Shown: piece by piece, positions 18,415 through 25,975 of the stretch | Numbering within the stretch: position 1 is the stretch's first letter | Layout of the letters: the number at the start of each line of letters is the position of its first letter | Origin: RGIG8597 sp045133795 | GTDB lineage: Bacteria; Spirochaetota; GWE2-31-10 | Assembly: GCA_045133795.1 (NCBI GenBank) | Contig: JBGUUT010000128.1 | Location: 1-41,751, forward strand | DNA: 41,751 nt | Reading direction: 5' to 3' | The notes under the pieces: generated by a model | What the model was told of the DNA's origin: nothing | The model's input: only the letters and a program-made list of their open reading frames with translations | Databases searched by the model: none | Made by a program: the position numbers and the translations under genes

Positions 18415-18865
18415 TGCGTTTTTATCAGGTTCTCTTTTTTTAATATTAATGTTTTCTATTGTGGCTGTAAGTTTTTTATCTCATAATTCTTGTGCAAAGA
18501 TTATTTTTATGAATAAAAAAAGTAATTCTTATTCGATAGAAAACAGATGTATTCCAGTAAAAAAGATTTCAAATAATTATCTAGATTATCTTGTAGATGA
18601 TTTTTTATTGGGGGCGACATCTCCGGAATTCACCAGCCCTTTTTCGAAAGATTCTAAGAGAAAAAATACTATAAATGAAAATGGTAAAGTATATTTAGAT
18701 TTTAGTGTTTCAACTTTTAATGATTGTGAAAATATTTCATTGGGAGTAAATCTTTTGAGGAAAACAATCCGAATAAATAAAAATATTGATTGTATTTTTT
18801 TATCAGTAGAAGGAAAGTTTTATAATTATATAGGAAACTACGGATCATTAAAAGAAGGTATTTAA
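18383..18865 (+). CDS. Membrane-anchored GerMN-like domain protein
   Basis: This 160-residue protein has one N-terminal membrane helix (about 12-33) and a small periplasmic domain. That domain resembles GerMN, with a loop of type VDDFLLGATSPEF followed by NGKVYLDFSVSTFN. GerMN domains are found in spore-germination and envelope proteins and are thought to bind cell-wall material. Its ATG lies in the end of the amidase gene with AGGTGA about eight bases upstream, so the two are coupled. A cell-wall role beside the amidase is likely but unproven. Confidence 0.6.
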   Translation: MNTKNTMIKNSAFLSGSLFLILMFSIVAVSFLSHNSCAKIIFMNKKSNSYSIENRCIPVKKISNNYLDYLVDDFLLGATSPEFTSPFSKDSKRKNTINENGKVYLDFSVSTFNDCENISLGVNLLRKTIRINKNIDCIFLSVEGKFYNYIGNYGSLKEGI

Positions 18866-18896
18866 TGATTCAATTTTTTTACTGAAACAATTTTTA

Positions 18897-18925
18897 TTGA
18901 CAATTAAATTATTAACGAATATAAT
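18897..18925 (+). promoter_or_regulatory. Perfect-consensus promoter of flaA
   Basis: TTGACA (18897-18902) and TATAAT (18920-18925) are both exact consensus hexamers with a 17-bp spacer, 50 nt before the flaA start. This predicts very strong, sigma70-driven expression. Confidence 0.9.
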
Positions 18926-18975
18926 TTCGAAGATAATTTTTTTAGAATTATTTTAAATTGAAAGGAGAAAAAAAT

Positions 18976-20061
18976 ATGAAGAGAGGATTCTTCCTACTTT
19001 TAGGAGTATTAGCATTAAATACTTCTATTTTCGCAAAGACAAGCGTGCTTGTCGACTTTAATCTTTTAAAAGCTGATGGAAATGGAGATCCTGAAGCTAC
19101 TTCTGACGCTAGTTCTGATGAGTTTACTCAGAATATGGCAACTTTAGTTGATTATTCTGGAATTGCTGGTACTAATTTTACAGAAGATGATAAGAAAATA
19201 ATGAGAACTTCTTTGGCTCCTGCAAATTGGGAAGTTAAATTAAATGCTTCTGCTGCATCTGTTGTAAATCGTACTTATTCTTTTACTAAAGAATGGCATA
19301 CAAAATATGTTAATGTATTGAAAAACAGTGATTCAACTGACGATTCAACTGACGATTTAACAGTTCTTGGTGTTAGAATTCATTTCCCTGAATCAAATTT
19401 CAACAGCTGGGCTTTAATTCAACCTCCATTTGAAATTCCAGCATATGAAGACGTTTGGACAGACGAAAGTGGAAAATTGAAATATGAATTGGAAACAGAT
19501 GAATTAGGTAATCCTATCTACGATCGTTCTAAATTAGCGAAAGAAGATAAAGGTGCTAAATTCTTAGGAAAAGGTGTTGTAAGAAACGTTGGTGTATTGA
19601 AATCTTTGGAACTTTCAGTTTATGGTTGCCAATTTAAGAATGCTATTTCTGTAATTTTGAAAGATCATAACGATGTTGTTACTGAAATCCAAATGCCTCA
19701 GTACTTGGATTTTGATGGATGGAGAAGAATTACTTGGACAAATCCTAACTATGTAGCTAATGTTACAGATAGAGATTTGTATGTAGTTCCTATGTATCCT
19801 TTCAGTGAACCATATTTGAAACTCCAAGGATTTAGAGTTTACAAACAAGCAGATCAAATCGGTGGTGATTTCATTACTTACTTGAAAGATGTTGTTATTA
19901 CTTACGATGAAGCTTTAAATACAAGAGAAGCTCCTATCGATCATGAAGAAGCTTGGGGTATTTTAACTGATCGCCGTGAAGAAGCTAAGAAAAGAGAATT
20001 TTCTAAGATTGGTCAGTTAGAAATCTTAAGATACTTAGAAAAAGAAAGAATGGATAAATAA
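18976..20061 (+). CDS. flaA: Periplasmic flagellar filament outer-layer protein FlaA
   Basis: This 361-residue protein forms the sheath of the spirochaete periplasmic flagellum. Residues 1-20 are a signal peptide (MKRGFFLLLGVLALNTSIFA), cut before KTSVLVDF. The rest shows FlaA features: VRIHFPESNFNSWALI, a WRRITWTNPNY segment and the closing EAWGILTDRREEAKKREF. The start is the ATG at 18976, six to nine bases after AAAGGAG. The TTG at 18958 is upstream of that site and is rejected. A small acidic DSTDD duplication sits at about residues 117-125. Codon choice looks more biased than in neighbours, which fits high expression. It has its own promoter and terminator, so it is probably monocistronic. 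Confidence 0.93.
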   Translation: MKRGFFLLLGVLALNTSIFAKTSVLVDFNLLKADGNGDPEATSDASSDEFTQNMATLVDYSGIAGTNFTEDDKKIMRTSLAPANWEVKLNASAASVVNRTYSFTKEWHTKYVNVLKNSDSTDDSTDDLTVLGVRIHFPESNFNSWALIQPPFEIPAYEDVWTDESGKLKYELETDELGNPIYDRSKLAKEDKGAKFLGKGVVRNVGVLKSLELSVYGCQFKNAISVILKDHNDVVTEIQMPQYLDFDGWRRITWTNPNYVANVTDRDLYVVPMYPFSEPYLKLQGFRVYKQADQIGGDFITYLKDVVITYDEALNTREAPIDHEEAWGILTDRREEAKKREFSKIGQLEILRYLEKERMDK

Positions 20062-20086
20062 TTAAATTATCTTTATTCTTTACAGG

Positions 20087-20119
20087 AAGCACCCTTGTGA
20101 AAATGAGGGTGCTTTTTTT
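20087..20119 (+). terminator. Strong intrinsic terminator of flaA
   Basis: A 9-bp perfect stem (AAGCACCCT at 20087-20095 with AGGGTGCTT at 20106-20114) has a 10-nt loop and is followed by a run of seven T. Confidence 0.95.
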
Positions 20120-20287
20120 GTTGCGGATATTTCTTTGTAAAATCAAAATTATTATTTAAAATTTGGATTTATTCTGTTGAGTAAAAAAATAGATATTTCA
20201 TTTTTATAAGTATATGCTGTAGGTGTTTTACGGAGGTATTTTTTTGTCTTAAGATTTAATAATAAATGTTTAATATATAAATTCTAA
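20120..20287. other. Non-coding stretch, nothing convincing seen
   Basis: This is part of the 310-bp gap between flaA and glf. It is very A/T-rich. A GGAGGT at 20232-20237 looks like a ribosome site, but the only start after it (TTG) meets a stop two codons later. It could be a remnant of a lost gene. Confidence 0.4.
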
Positions 20288-20354
20288 TTAGCTTTATAAA
20301 AATATTAATTTTTATAAAGCTAACCACCCATAATGGTTGGTTGTTAGCTTTATA
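20288..20354. repeat. Three alternating inverted-repeat arms
   Basis: Arm 1 (20288-20303) and arm 2 (20308-20323) form a perfect 16-bp hairpin with a 4-nt ATTA loop. Arm 3 (20343-20354, GTTAGCTTTATA) can pair over 12 bp with the end of arm 2 (20313-20324). The two hairpins therefore exclude each other. The region lies 3' of both convergent genes. No clear T-run follows either stem, so this is not an ordinary terminator. Confidence 0.8.
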
Positions 20355-20371
20355 TTAAGTAAAATAGAACT

Positions 20372-21472
20372 TTAATCAAATTCTTTTGAAACTGCTTCAA
20401 GAGCAACTTCTATGACTTTATCCATGTCATAATATTTATAATTTCCCAATCTTCCGCCAAATATGATGTTTTTGTTATTTTCAGCCAATTCTTTATATTT
20501 TTCATATAAAGAAGTATTTGCTTCATCATTAACCGGATAATATGGTTCGATCCCAGGTTTCCATTCCATTGAATATTCTTTTGAAATAACAGTTTTAGGT
20601 TGAGTTCCGAATTCAAAATGTTTGTGTTCTATAATACGTGTATATGGAATATCTCGTTCTGTATAATTAACGACAGCGTTACCTTGATAATTTTCCATAT
20701 CTAATATTTCTGTTTCAAAATTTACGGTTCGATACTGTAAATTTCCAAATTTGTAATTAAAGAATTCATCAATACTTCCGGTAAAAACTGTTTTTTCTGC
20801 AATGTCAGAATTTTGTTTAATGAAATCGAAATAATCGGTATTTAATTTAACATCTATTCCGTTTAACATTTTTTCTATTATTGCAGTGTAACCTCCTATA
20901 GGAATACCTTGATATCGAGCATTAAAATAGTTGTTATCATATGTAAAGCGTAATGGTAATCTTTTAATTATGAAAGCGGGGAGCTCCTTGCAACTTCGTC
21001 CCCATTGTTTTTCAGTGTAACCTTTTATTAATTTTTCATATACATCTTTACCAACTAAAGATAAGGCTTGTTCTTCTAAGTTCTTAGGAGAAGTAATGTT
21101 TAGTGTTGCTATTTGTTTTGCGATTTCATCTTTTGCTTCTTGCGGAGTTTTTATATTCCACATTTTACTGAATGTATTCATATTAAAAGGAAGATTGTAT
21201 ATTTCATCTTTATAAATGGCTACAGGACTGTTTATGTAATTATTGAATTCTGCAAATTGATTAATGTAGTCCCAAACAACTTTATTAGAAGTGTGGAAAA
21301 TATGAGCTCCGTATTTATGAACATGGATATCTTCTATTTTTTCCGTGTAAATATTTCCGGCAATATGCGGACGTTTGTCGATAACTAAAACTTTTTTACC
21401 TCTTTTTGTAGCCTCATGTGCAAAAATACTTCCGAATAATCCTGCACCTACGATTAAATAATCGTACTTCAT
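20372..21472 (-). CDS. glf: UDP-galactopyranose mutase
   Basis: This 366-residue flavoenzyme interconverts UDP-galactopyranose and UDP-galactofuranose for glycan synthesis. The FAD dinucleotide-binding motif GAGLFG lies near the N-terminus (IVGAGLFGSIFAHEA). Further family landmarks are HKYGAHIFHTSN, YTEKQWG and the closing FGGRLGNYKYYDMD. Length is typical. The ATG at 21472 has AAGGAG eight bases upstream. It is the last gene of a minus-strand operon with a HAD phosphatase and an aldolase, which points to a galactofuranose-containing glycan or glycolipid. Confidence 0.95.
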   Translation of the reverse strand: MKYDYLIVGAGLFGSIFAHEATKRGKKVLVIDKRPHIAGNIYTEKIEDIHVHKYGAHIFHTSNKVVWDYINQFAEFNNYINSPVAIYKDEIYNLPFNMNTFSKMWNIKTPQEAKDEIAKQIATLNITSPKNLEEQALSLVGKDVYEKLIKGYTEKQWGRSCKELPAFIIKRLPLRFTYDNNYFNARYQGIPIGGYTAIIEKMLNGIDVKLNTDYFDFIKQNSDIAEKTVFTGSIDEFFNYKFGNLQYRTVNFETEILDMENYQGNAVVNYTERDIPYTRIIEHKHFEFGTQPKTVISKEYSMEWKPGIEPYYPVNDEANTSLYEKYKELAENNKNIIFGGRLGNYKYYDMDKVIEVALEAVSKEFD

Positions 21473-21484
21473 GATAAAAACTCC

Positions 21485-23020
21485 TTAAATAAAAAAAATA
21501 TTTTCAATATTGTTTAATTGTGTATTTAATAATTTTGTTTGTTGATGGGCAATATCTTTTGGTAATTGATGGTATTTTAAACCATTATTAACGCAATCAG
21601 TTGCTAAATAATTATAATCTCTTTTTCCGATTATGCTAATTTTTTCACAACCGCAACGTAAAAGTAATTTTATACACAATAATAATTCATTATCTATAAT
21701 TTCAATGTTATCCGGCATACATGATGAAAAATCTGCGATTAAATCATTTTCACATGTTGTTGGTATATTTGAAGTTACAATTCTTTTGTGTTGTGTATCA
21801 AAATCAAAATTTCTGGCAGAAGAAATAAAACGATAATCAATTTCAAGGTCACAATTAATATCTTTTTTTATAGAAAAGACTATTTTTTCTTCATTACTTT
21901 TGAGTAATGACAATTGTTTTTGTTCAATTACTTCTGTGTCTATTATAAAAATTTGTTTTTTTGTACATATTTTTGAAAGGTAATCAATTGTATTGCTGTC
22001 ATCTAAACGATTTCTGCATAAATAATTTATATAAACTTTTTGTGCCATTTCGATAGAAAAAATTGGCTTATCATCGTCAGGAATAGATGATAAAACTTCA
22101 TTAAAAGTTGAAACATCTAAAGTTCCTCGTCCGGCAAAATAACTTGCATAATTAGGGTGACAATGATTTGAGGCGGATAAATAAAAAGGTAATGAATATC
22201 CCCAGAAGTTTTTGCAATATATTTCATTTAAATATTTATCTGCGATTTCGAGCATTGGTGTAATTTTATAATTTTTTCCGAAATATTCATTCATATACTC
22301 TGCGAATAATTCCAAGTGCAAATTACCGGCACCTCGTCCCATTCCCCAGACACAACCATCGATAACTAAATCTCTTTGCATATTTAGTTCTGTCATGGTT
22401 TCTGCATTCCCAAAAGCTTGCTGAAAATTATTGTGTGAATGATAACCTAATGCGATTTCTTCCTTTAAATTGTGATCGGCTAATTTTACGAGTCTTAAAA
22501 AATCTTTTTTCTTGATATCACCGAGTGTATCAACTATATAAAATGCAAAAGGTGTCAGTTCATTAAAGCGATATATTAATTCAATAAATTCCTTATCAGA
22601 ATAACCGTCAGCGTCGACGGGTTGAACGAATAAACCATAACCTAATTTTTGCACTTGACGACAATATTCGTAACCTTCTTCGATTTTATGTTTTTTAAAA
22701 ATAACTCTTAAATAATCAACGGAGTTTTCTTTTCTGTATGAAAGTTTTTCCAATGGAATTGGATCATTCATATCAATCATACCAATATAAGATGTATTTT
22801 CTTTTTTGGGATTAATAACGGAAGCAAAACTGTCATTATCAGGAAAAATGGAACGATTTTTTTGATATGTACAATTTCTCATGAAACCGACTTCAATAAA
22901 TTCAATACCTGCTTCTGCTATTTTATTACAAATTCCACATATTGCATCATAACCGAATTCCCAATTATTTATATATCCACCGTCACGTAGTGTACAATCC
23001 ATTAATTTTATAGTTCGCAT
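21485..23020 (-). CDS. DRE-TIM (HMGL-like) aldolase with an extra C-terminal domain
   Basis: This 511-residue protein begins with a TIM-barrel carbon-carbon lyase domain of the HMG-CoA lyase / 4-hydroxy-2-oxovalerate aldolase type. MDCTLRDGG provides Asp8 and Arg12, and HSHNN provides metal ligands His194 and His196. The barrel runs to about residue 330. The remaining 180 residues are of unknown fold. Proteins of this size occur in polysaccharide loci, where a role in making an unusual sugar or acyl group is suspected. It overlaps the HAD gene by 13 bp and precedes glf by 12 nt, so the three are co-transcribed. The exact substrate is unknown. Confidence 0.85.
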   Translation of the reverse strand: MRTIKLMDCTLRDGGYINNWEFGYDAICGICNKIAEAGIEFIEVGFMRNCTYQKNRSIFPDNDSFASVINPKKENTSYIGMIDMNDPIPLEKLSYRKENSVDYLRVIFKKHKIEEGYEYCRQVQKLGYGLFVQPVDADGYSDKEFIELIYRFNELTPFAFYIVDTLGDIKKKDFLRLVKLADHNLKEEIALGYHSHNNFQQAFGNAETMTELNMQRDLVIDGCVWGMGRGAGNLHLELFAEYMNEYFGKNYKITPMLEIADKYLNEIYCKNFWGYSLPFYLSASNHCHPNYASYFAGRGTLDVSTFNEVLSSIPDDDKPIFSIEMAQKVYINYLCRNRLDDSNTIDYLSKICTKKQIFIIDTEVIEQKQLSLLKSNEEKIVFSIKKDINCDLEIDYRFISSARNFDFDTQHKRIVTSNIPTTCENDLIADFSSCMPDNIEIIDNELLLCIKLLLRCGCEKISIIGKRDYNYLATDCVNNGLKYHQLPKDIAHQQTKLLNTQLNNIENIFFI

Positions 23021-23796
23021 TGCGACCCCCGATTGTGAAAATAAGAATATAATTGAGAAAGTTCATTTATATGCATATCTGATGGAAATTTTATTTTATC
23101 AGGATTTGCATTAAAATAAGCAGTGTAACAACCAAAATTTTTAGCCATTAAAATATCACTTTCATAAGTATCTCCAACCATTAGTAATTGGTTTGGCTTT
23201 AAATTATATTTTTGACAAATTAATTTTAACATTTCTACAGAAGGTTTTCCAACTACAACATCAACTGTTCGATTGGTACAAAATTCAATTGGAGCAACCA
23301 TAGCTCCACATCCGGGGAAAAGTTTATTGTCATTTCCGGGGAAAGAACGTTCTTTATTGCATGCAATTATATATTCTGCATTTCTTGCAACTAAAAATGC
23401 TTCGGTAAGTTTTTTATATGAGAAATCGGGGTTATAGCCGATAACAATGTTTTTTGCATTTTCGGTATCAGTATGTATAAAACCTGCATTTTCAAATTCT
23501 TCTCTTAAACCATCAGATCCGCAAATATAAATATCTGTAAGTTTTTTGTTTTGAGCGTATAAGACTGCCATGTAACCGGAAGTAAATATTTCATCAATGG
23601 AACACTGAATATTGAAATTATGAAGTTTTTCTTCAATTTGTTTTCGAGTTTTTACAGAATTATTTGTTAAGAATAAAACTTGTATTCCTATTTTTCGTAG
23701 TTGATTTGTGACATATTCAGCATTTTGTACAGGAGAATCTCCGCAATACAATGTACCGTCTAAATCAAAGATTACTGTTTTTATAGTATTAAACAT
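23008..23796 (-). CDS. HAD-superfamily (NagD-like, class IIA) phosphatase
   Basis: This 262-residue enzyme has the HAD motifs: DLDGTL with Asp11 and Asp13, LTNNS for motif II, VGKPS for the motif III lysine, and GDTYESDI for the metal-binding aspartates. The cap-domain arrangement and NNS signature place it in the NagD-like class IIA. It probably dephosphorylates a sugar phosphate or nucleotide in the same route as the downstream aldolase and mutase. It starts the operon. The ribosome site (GGAAA) is weak. Confidence 0.88.
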   Translation of the reverse strand: MFNTIKTVIFDLDGTLYCGDSPVQNAEYVTNQLRKIGIQVLFLTNNSVKTRKQIEEKLHNFNIQCSIDEIFTSGYMAVLYAQNKKLTDIYICGSDGLREEFENAGFIHTDTENAKNIVIGYNPDFSYKKLTEAFLVARNAEYIIACNKERSFPGNDNKLFPGCGAMVAPIEFCTNRTVDVVVGKPSVEMLKLICQKYNLKPNQLLMVGDTYESDILMAKNFGCYTAYFNANPDKIKFPSDMHINELSQLYSYFHNRGSQCEL

Positions 23797-23814
23797 ATTT
23801 AATTTCCGTAAAGT

Positions 23815-23843
23815 GGTATATCATGTTTTATGATTAAAAGCAA
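23815..23843 (-). promoter_or_regulatory. Candidate promoter of the HAD-aldolase-glf operon
   Basis: On the minus strand TTGCTT (23838-23843) and TATACC (23815-23820) are 17 bp apart, 18 nt before the start codon. Both hexamers are imperfect. Confidence 0.4.
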
Positions 23844-23869
23844 ATTTCAGAAAAGATGATTCAATATGC

Positions 23870-23898
23870 TTGAAAAAAGAATGTTATTATATTATCTA
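23870..23898 (+). promoter_or_regulatory. Candidate promoter of the envelope operon
   Basis: TTGAAA (23870-23875) and TATCTA (23893-23898) have a 17-bp spacer and lie 17 nt before the start at 23916. The -10 is imperfect. Confidence 0.45.
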
Positions 23899-23915
23899 TC
23901 CATCGGAGTTTTATT

Positions 23916-25964
23916 ATGAGATTTAAAATATTTTCATTTGTGCTGTTTTTAATGTTGTTTGTCAGTTGTCAGGTTACAATCAAGGAAACTGTTATTACAC
24001 CTAAATCTTCTGATGCTCTTTTATCAAAACTAGAGATTTATAATGGTGAGAAATTATTGGATATTAATTTTTCCAGCACAAGATACGAATACGTATATTT
24101 TTTGCAAGAAGACGGAACAAATTCCGAAGTGTCTTTAAAATATGAAAAATCAGATAGTAATTCTAAAGTTTATGCTAATTCTGATAGCTTAATGCTGGAA
24201 AGTAATTCCAGTAATTACTTTAATATAACGGTTATTTCGGAAGATGCAAAAGTTACAAATATTTATAAGGTGAATATTTTTTATTGTGATTTGAAATCTT
24301 CGGTTATGTTAAAAGATTTTTCCGTAAATGAGCAAAGGGCGGATAGTTTTGCTCCGGATTATTATAGTTATAAGATTAATCTTAGCGGCGATACTTTTAT
24401 TCCGAAGTTTTCTGCAATTTCAGATGAAGCTACAGTTAATTGTGTTGATTCTAACGGAGAGGAGTATGTTTCGGGAACTTCTTATAATTGGGGAGAGAAA
24501 GCGAATCTTATTGTTACTGTTACTTTAAATGAAACAAAGTCGGTTTATATGTTCGAATTGAATAAAATAAAAACAGATGTTGTTTCTGAGATATTCTATA
24601 ATTTTTCAGATATGTCGGCACAGTTTGCGGCAGACGGTTATACAACGGTAATTGCTGGAGACAGTTTGTCTGTTGGTTACGGTTTTTTTGGCAAGGGTTT
24701 TACTAATGCGTGGGATAATTATTCCGGAATTTTATCGTGGAGTCATATGTTTCGTGATGCAATTCATCGTAATGATAGTGGTTTTGTTTATGCAGATAAT
24801 CTTCTTGATAATGGAAAAATTGAAAGAAGTGATTCCATAAAATTTACACGCTGGTGGTCTGATGGACGTAAAGATGCTGCATCTTCATATTGGATGCCTT
24901 TTAATAATCGAAATGTATATTTTTATAATATTTCAGCAACCGATGAGGTGTCTTTCTTTGTTAACAATAGTAATGCAACAACAAATAAGGCTGTACTTTA
25001 TTTTGCAAGAAATCCGGGAGATACAGCATGTAGTTTTAAAGTGAAGCTTAACGGCAATGATATAAAAGTAAAAGTAAGCGATCAGACGTGTCGTTCTTTA
25101 GAAGTTGATACAGTTGATTTGACAGGAAATAAAGCTTTTACTGGTGATGATTCATATTTAGCAAAAACTTATAAAAGTAATTTTTATGCAGGTCGTGAAC
25201 TTGTTGTGGTTGAAATATCTAATTTAGCTAAAGGTGAAAATAGAGTAACTCTAAATTCTTTTACAAATACCAAAGGAAAGTCAGATTGTGGTTTTTTTAT
25301 TCTTGGGTGTGGAACAAAGTATTCTCCGGTTTATTTAAACGGTAGAAGCGGTGCTACAAGTGATTTTTATATTGATACAAGTGTTGAAAACGGAGCTTTT
25401 AATCAACGTTTATGTGTTCCTAATGGAAAAGACAGAGTAGCTCCGGATTGCTTGATTTGGATAATAGGTGCCAACGATAGCGTAAATGGTGGCGGAGCTG
25501 GATATAACGGAAAAGATGATGAAGGAATAAGTAAAGGTACTGTGACGGTAGAGCAATATAAGAAAAATTTAGATACAACATTATCTGCTTTGAGAAAGAA
25601 GAATCCAAAAATGCAAATTATCTTAATTTCTTCGCCTGTGTGGGGAACTAAAGCGGCGAATGATGACCCTAATTATGAAACAAGAAGAACTTTGTTGTTG
25701 CAATACGCACAAGCAATGAAAGATGTTGCAGAAAATTACGGTGCAATGTTTTTAAATAATGTTCATTTATTTGATAGTTTACCGGTAAACGAAGCTTCTG
25801 ATACCGGAGCTGCAGTTTATTGGAGAACAGATGGAATTCATTTCAGTCGTTTTGGTCATACGGTTTTAGCAAAAAATTTGCTTTCAAAACTTATGCCTTT
25901 AGGTCTTTATCCTAAAGAAATGATTGATGCTGAAAAAGTATATTGTGAAGGAACTGTTTACTAG
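23916..25964 (+). CDS. SGNH/GDSL hydrolase lipoprotein
   Basis: This 682-residue protein is a lipoprotein (lipobox FVSC, lipidated Cys18). Two beta-sandwich, cadherin-like repeats cover about 35-125 and 130-220. An SGNH hydrolase domain follows: the nucleophile Ser250 in GDSLS, block III GANDS, and the catalytic pair Asp639 and His642 in TDGIHFSRFGH. A beta-rich insert of about 200 residues separates the first and third blocks. Such enzymes usually remove acetyl or acyl groups from polysaccharides, so a surface or periplasmic esterase acting on glycan is likely. It leads a four-gene operon of envelope proteins. The ribosome site CGGAG precedes the ATG. Confidence 0.88.
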   Translation: MRFKIFSFVLFLMLFVSCQVTIKETVITPKSSDALLSKLEIYNGEKLLDINFSSTRYEYVYFLQEDGTNSEVSLKYEKSDSNSKVYANSDSLMLESNSSNYFNITVISEDAKVTNIYKVNIFYCDLKSSVMLKDFSVNEQRADSFAPDYYSYKINLSGDTFIPKFSAISDEATVNCVDSNGEEYVSGTSYNWGEKANLIVTVTLNETKSVYMFELNKIKTDVVSEIFYNFSDMSAQFAADGYTTVIAGDSLSVGYGFFGKGFTNAWDNYSGILSWSHMFRDAIHRNDSGFVYADNLLDNGKIERSDSIKFTRWWSDGRKDAASSYWMPFNNRNVYFYNISATDEVSFFVNNSNATTNKAVLYFARNPGDTACSFKVKLNGNDIKVKVSDQTCRSLEVDTVDLTGNKAFTGDDSYLAKTYKSNFYAGRELVVVEISNLAKGENRVTLNSFTNTKGKSDCGFFILGCGTKYSPVYLNGRSGATSDFYIDTSVENGAFNQRLCVPNGKDRVAPDCLIWIIGANDSVNGGGAGYNGKDDEGISKGTVTVEQYKKNLDTTLSALRKKNPKMQIILISSPVWGTKAANDDPNYETRRTLLLQYAQAMKDVAENYGAMFLNNVHLFDSLPVNEASDTGAAVYWRTDGIHFSRFGHTVLAKNLLSKLMPLGLYPKEMIDAEKVYCEGTVY

Positions 25965-25968
25965 GAGA
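25964..25968 (+). promoter_or_regulatory. Ribosome binding site favouring a GTG start
   Basis: AGGAG overlaps the previous stop. It is only two bases from ATG 25970 but eight from GTG 25976, so the GTG is the better start. Confidence 0.55.
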
Positions 25969-25975
25969 AATGCAA

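Noticed and set aside
20232..20250. Strong GGAGGT suggesting a small gene in the flaA-glf gap
   Set aside because: The following TTG frame stops after two codons, and no other start fits.
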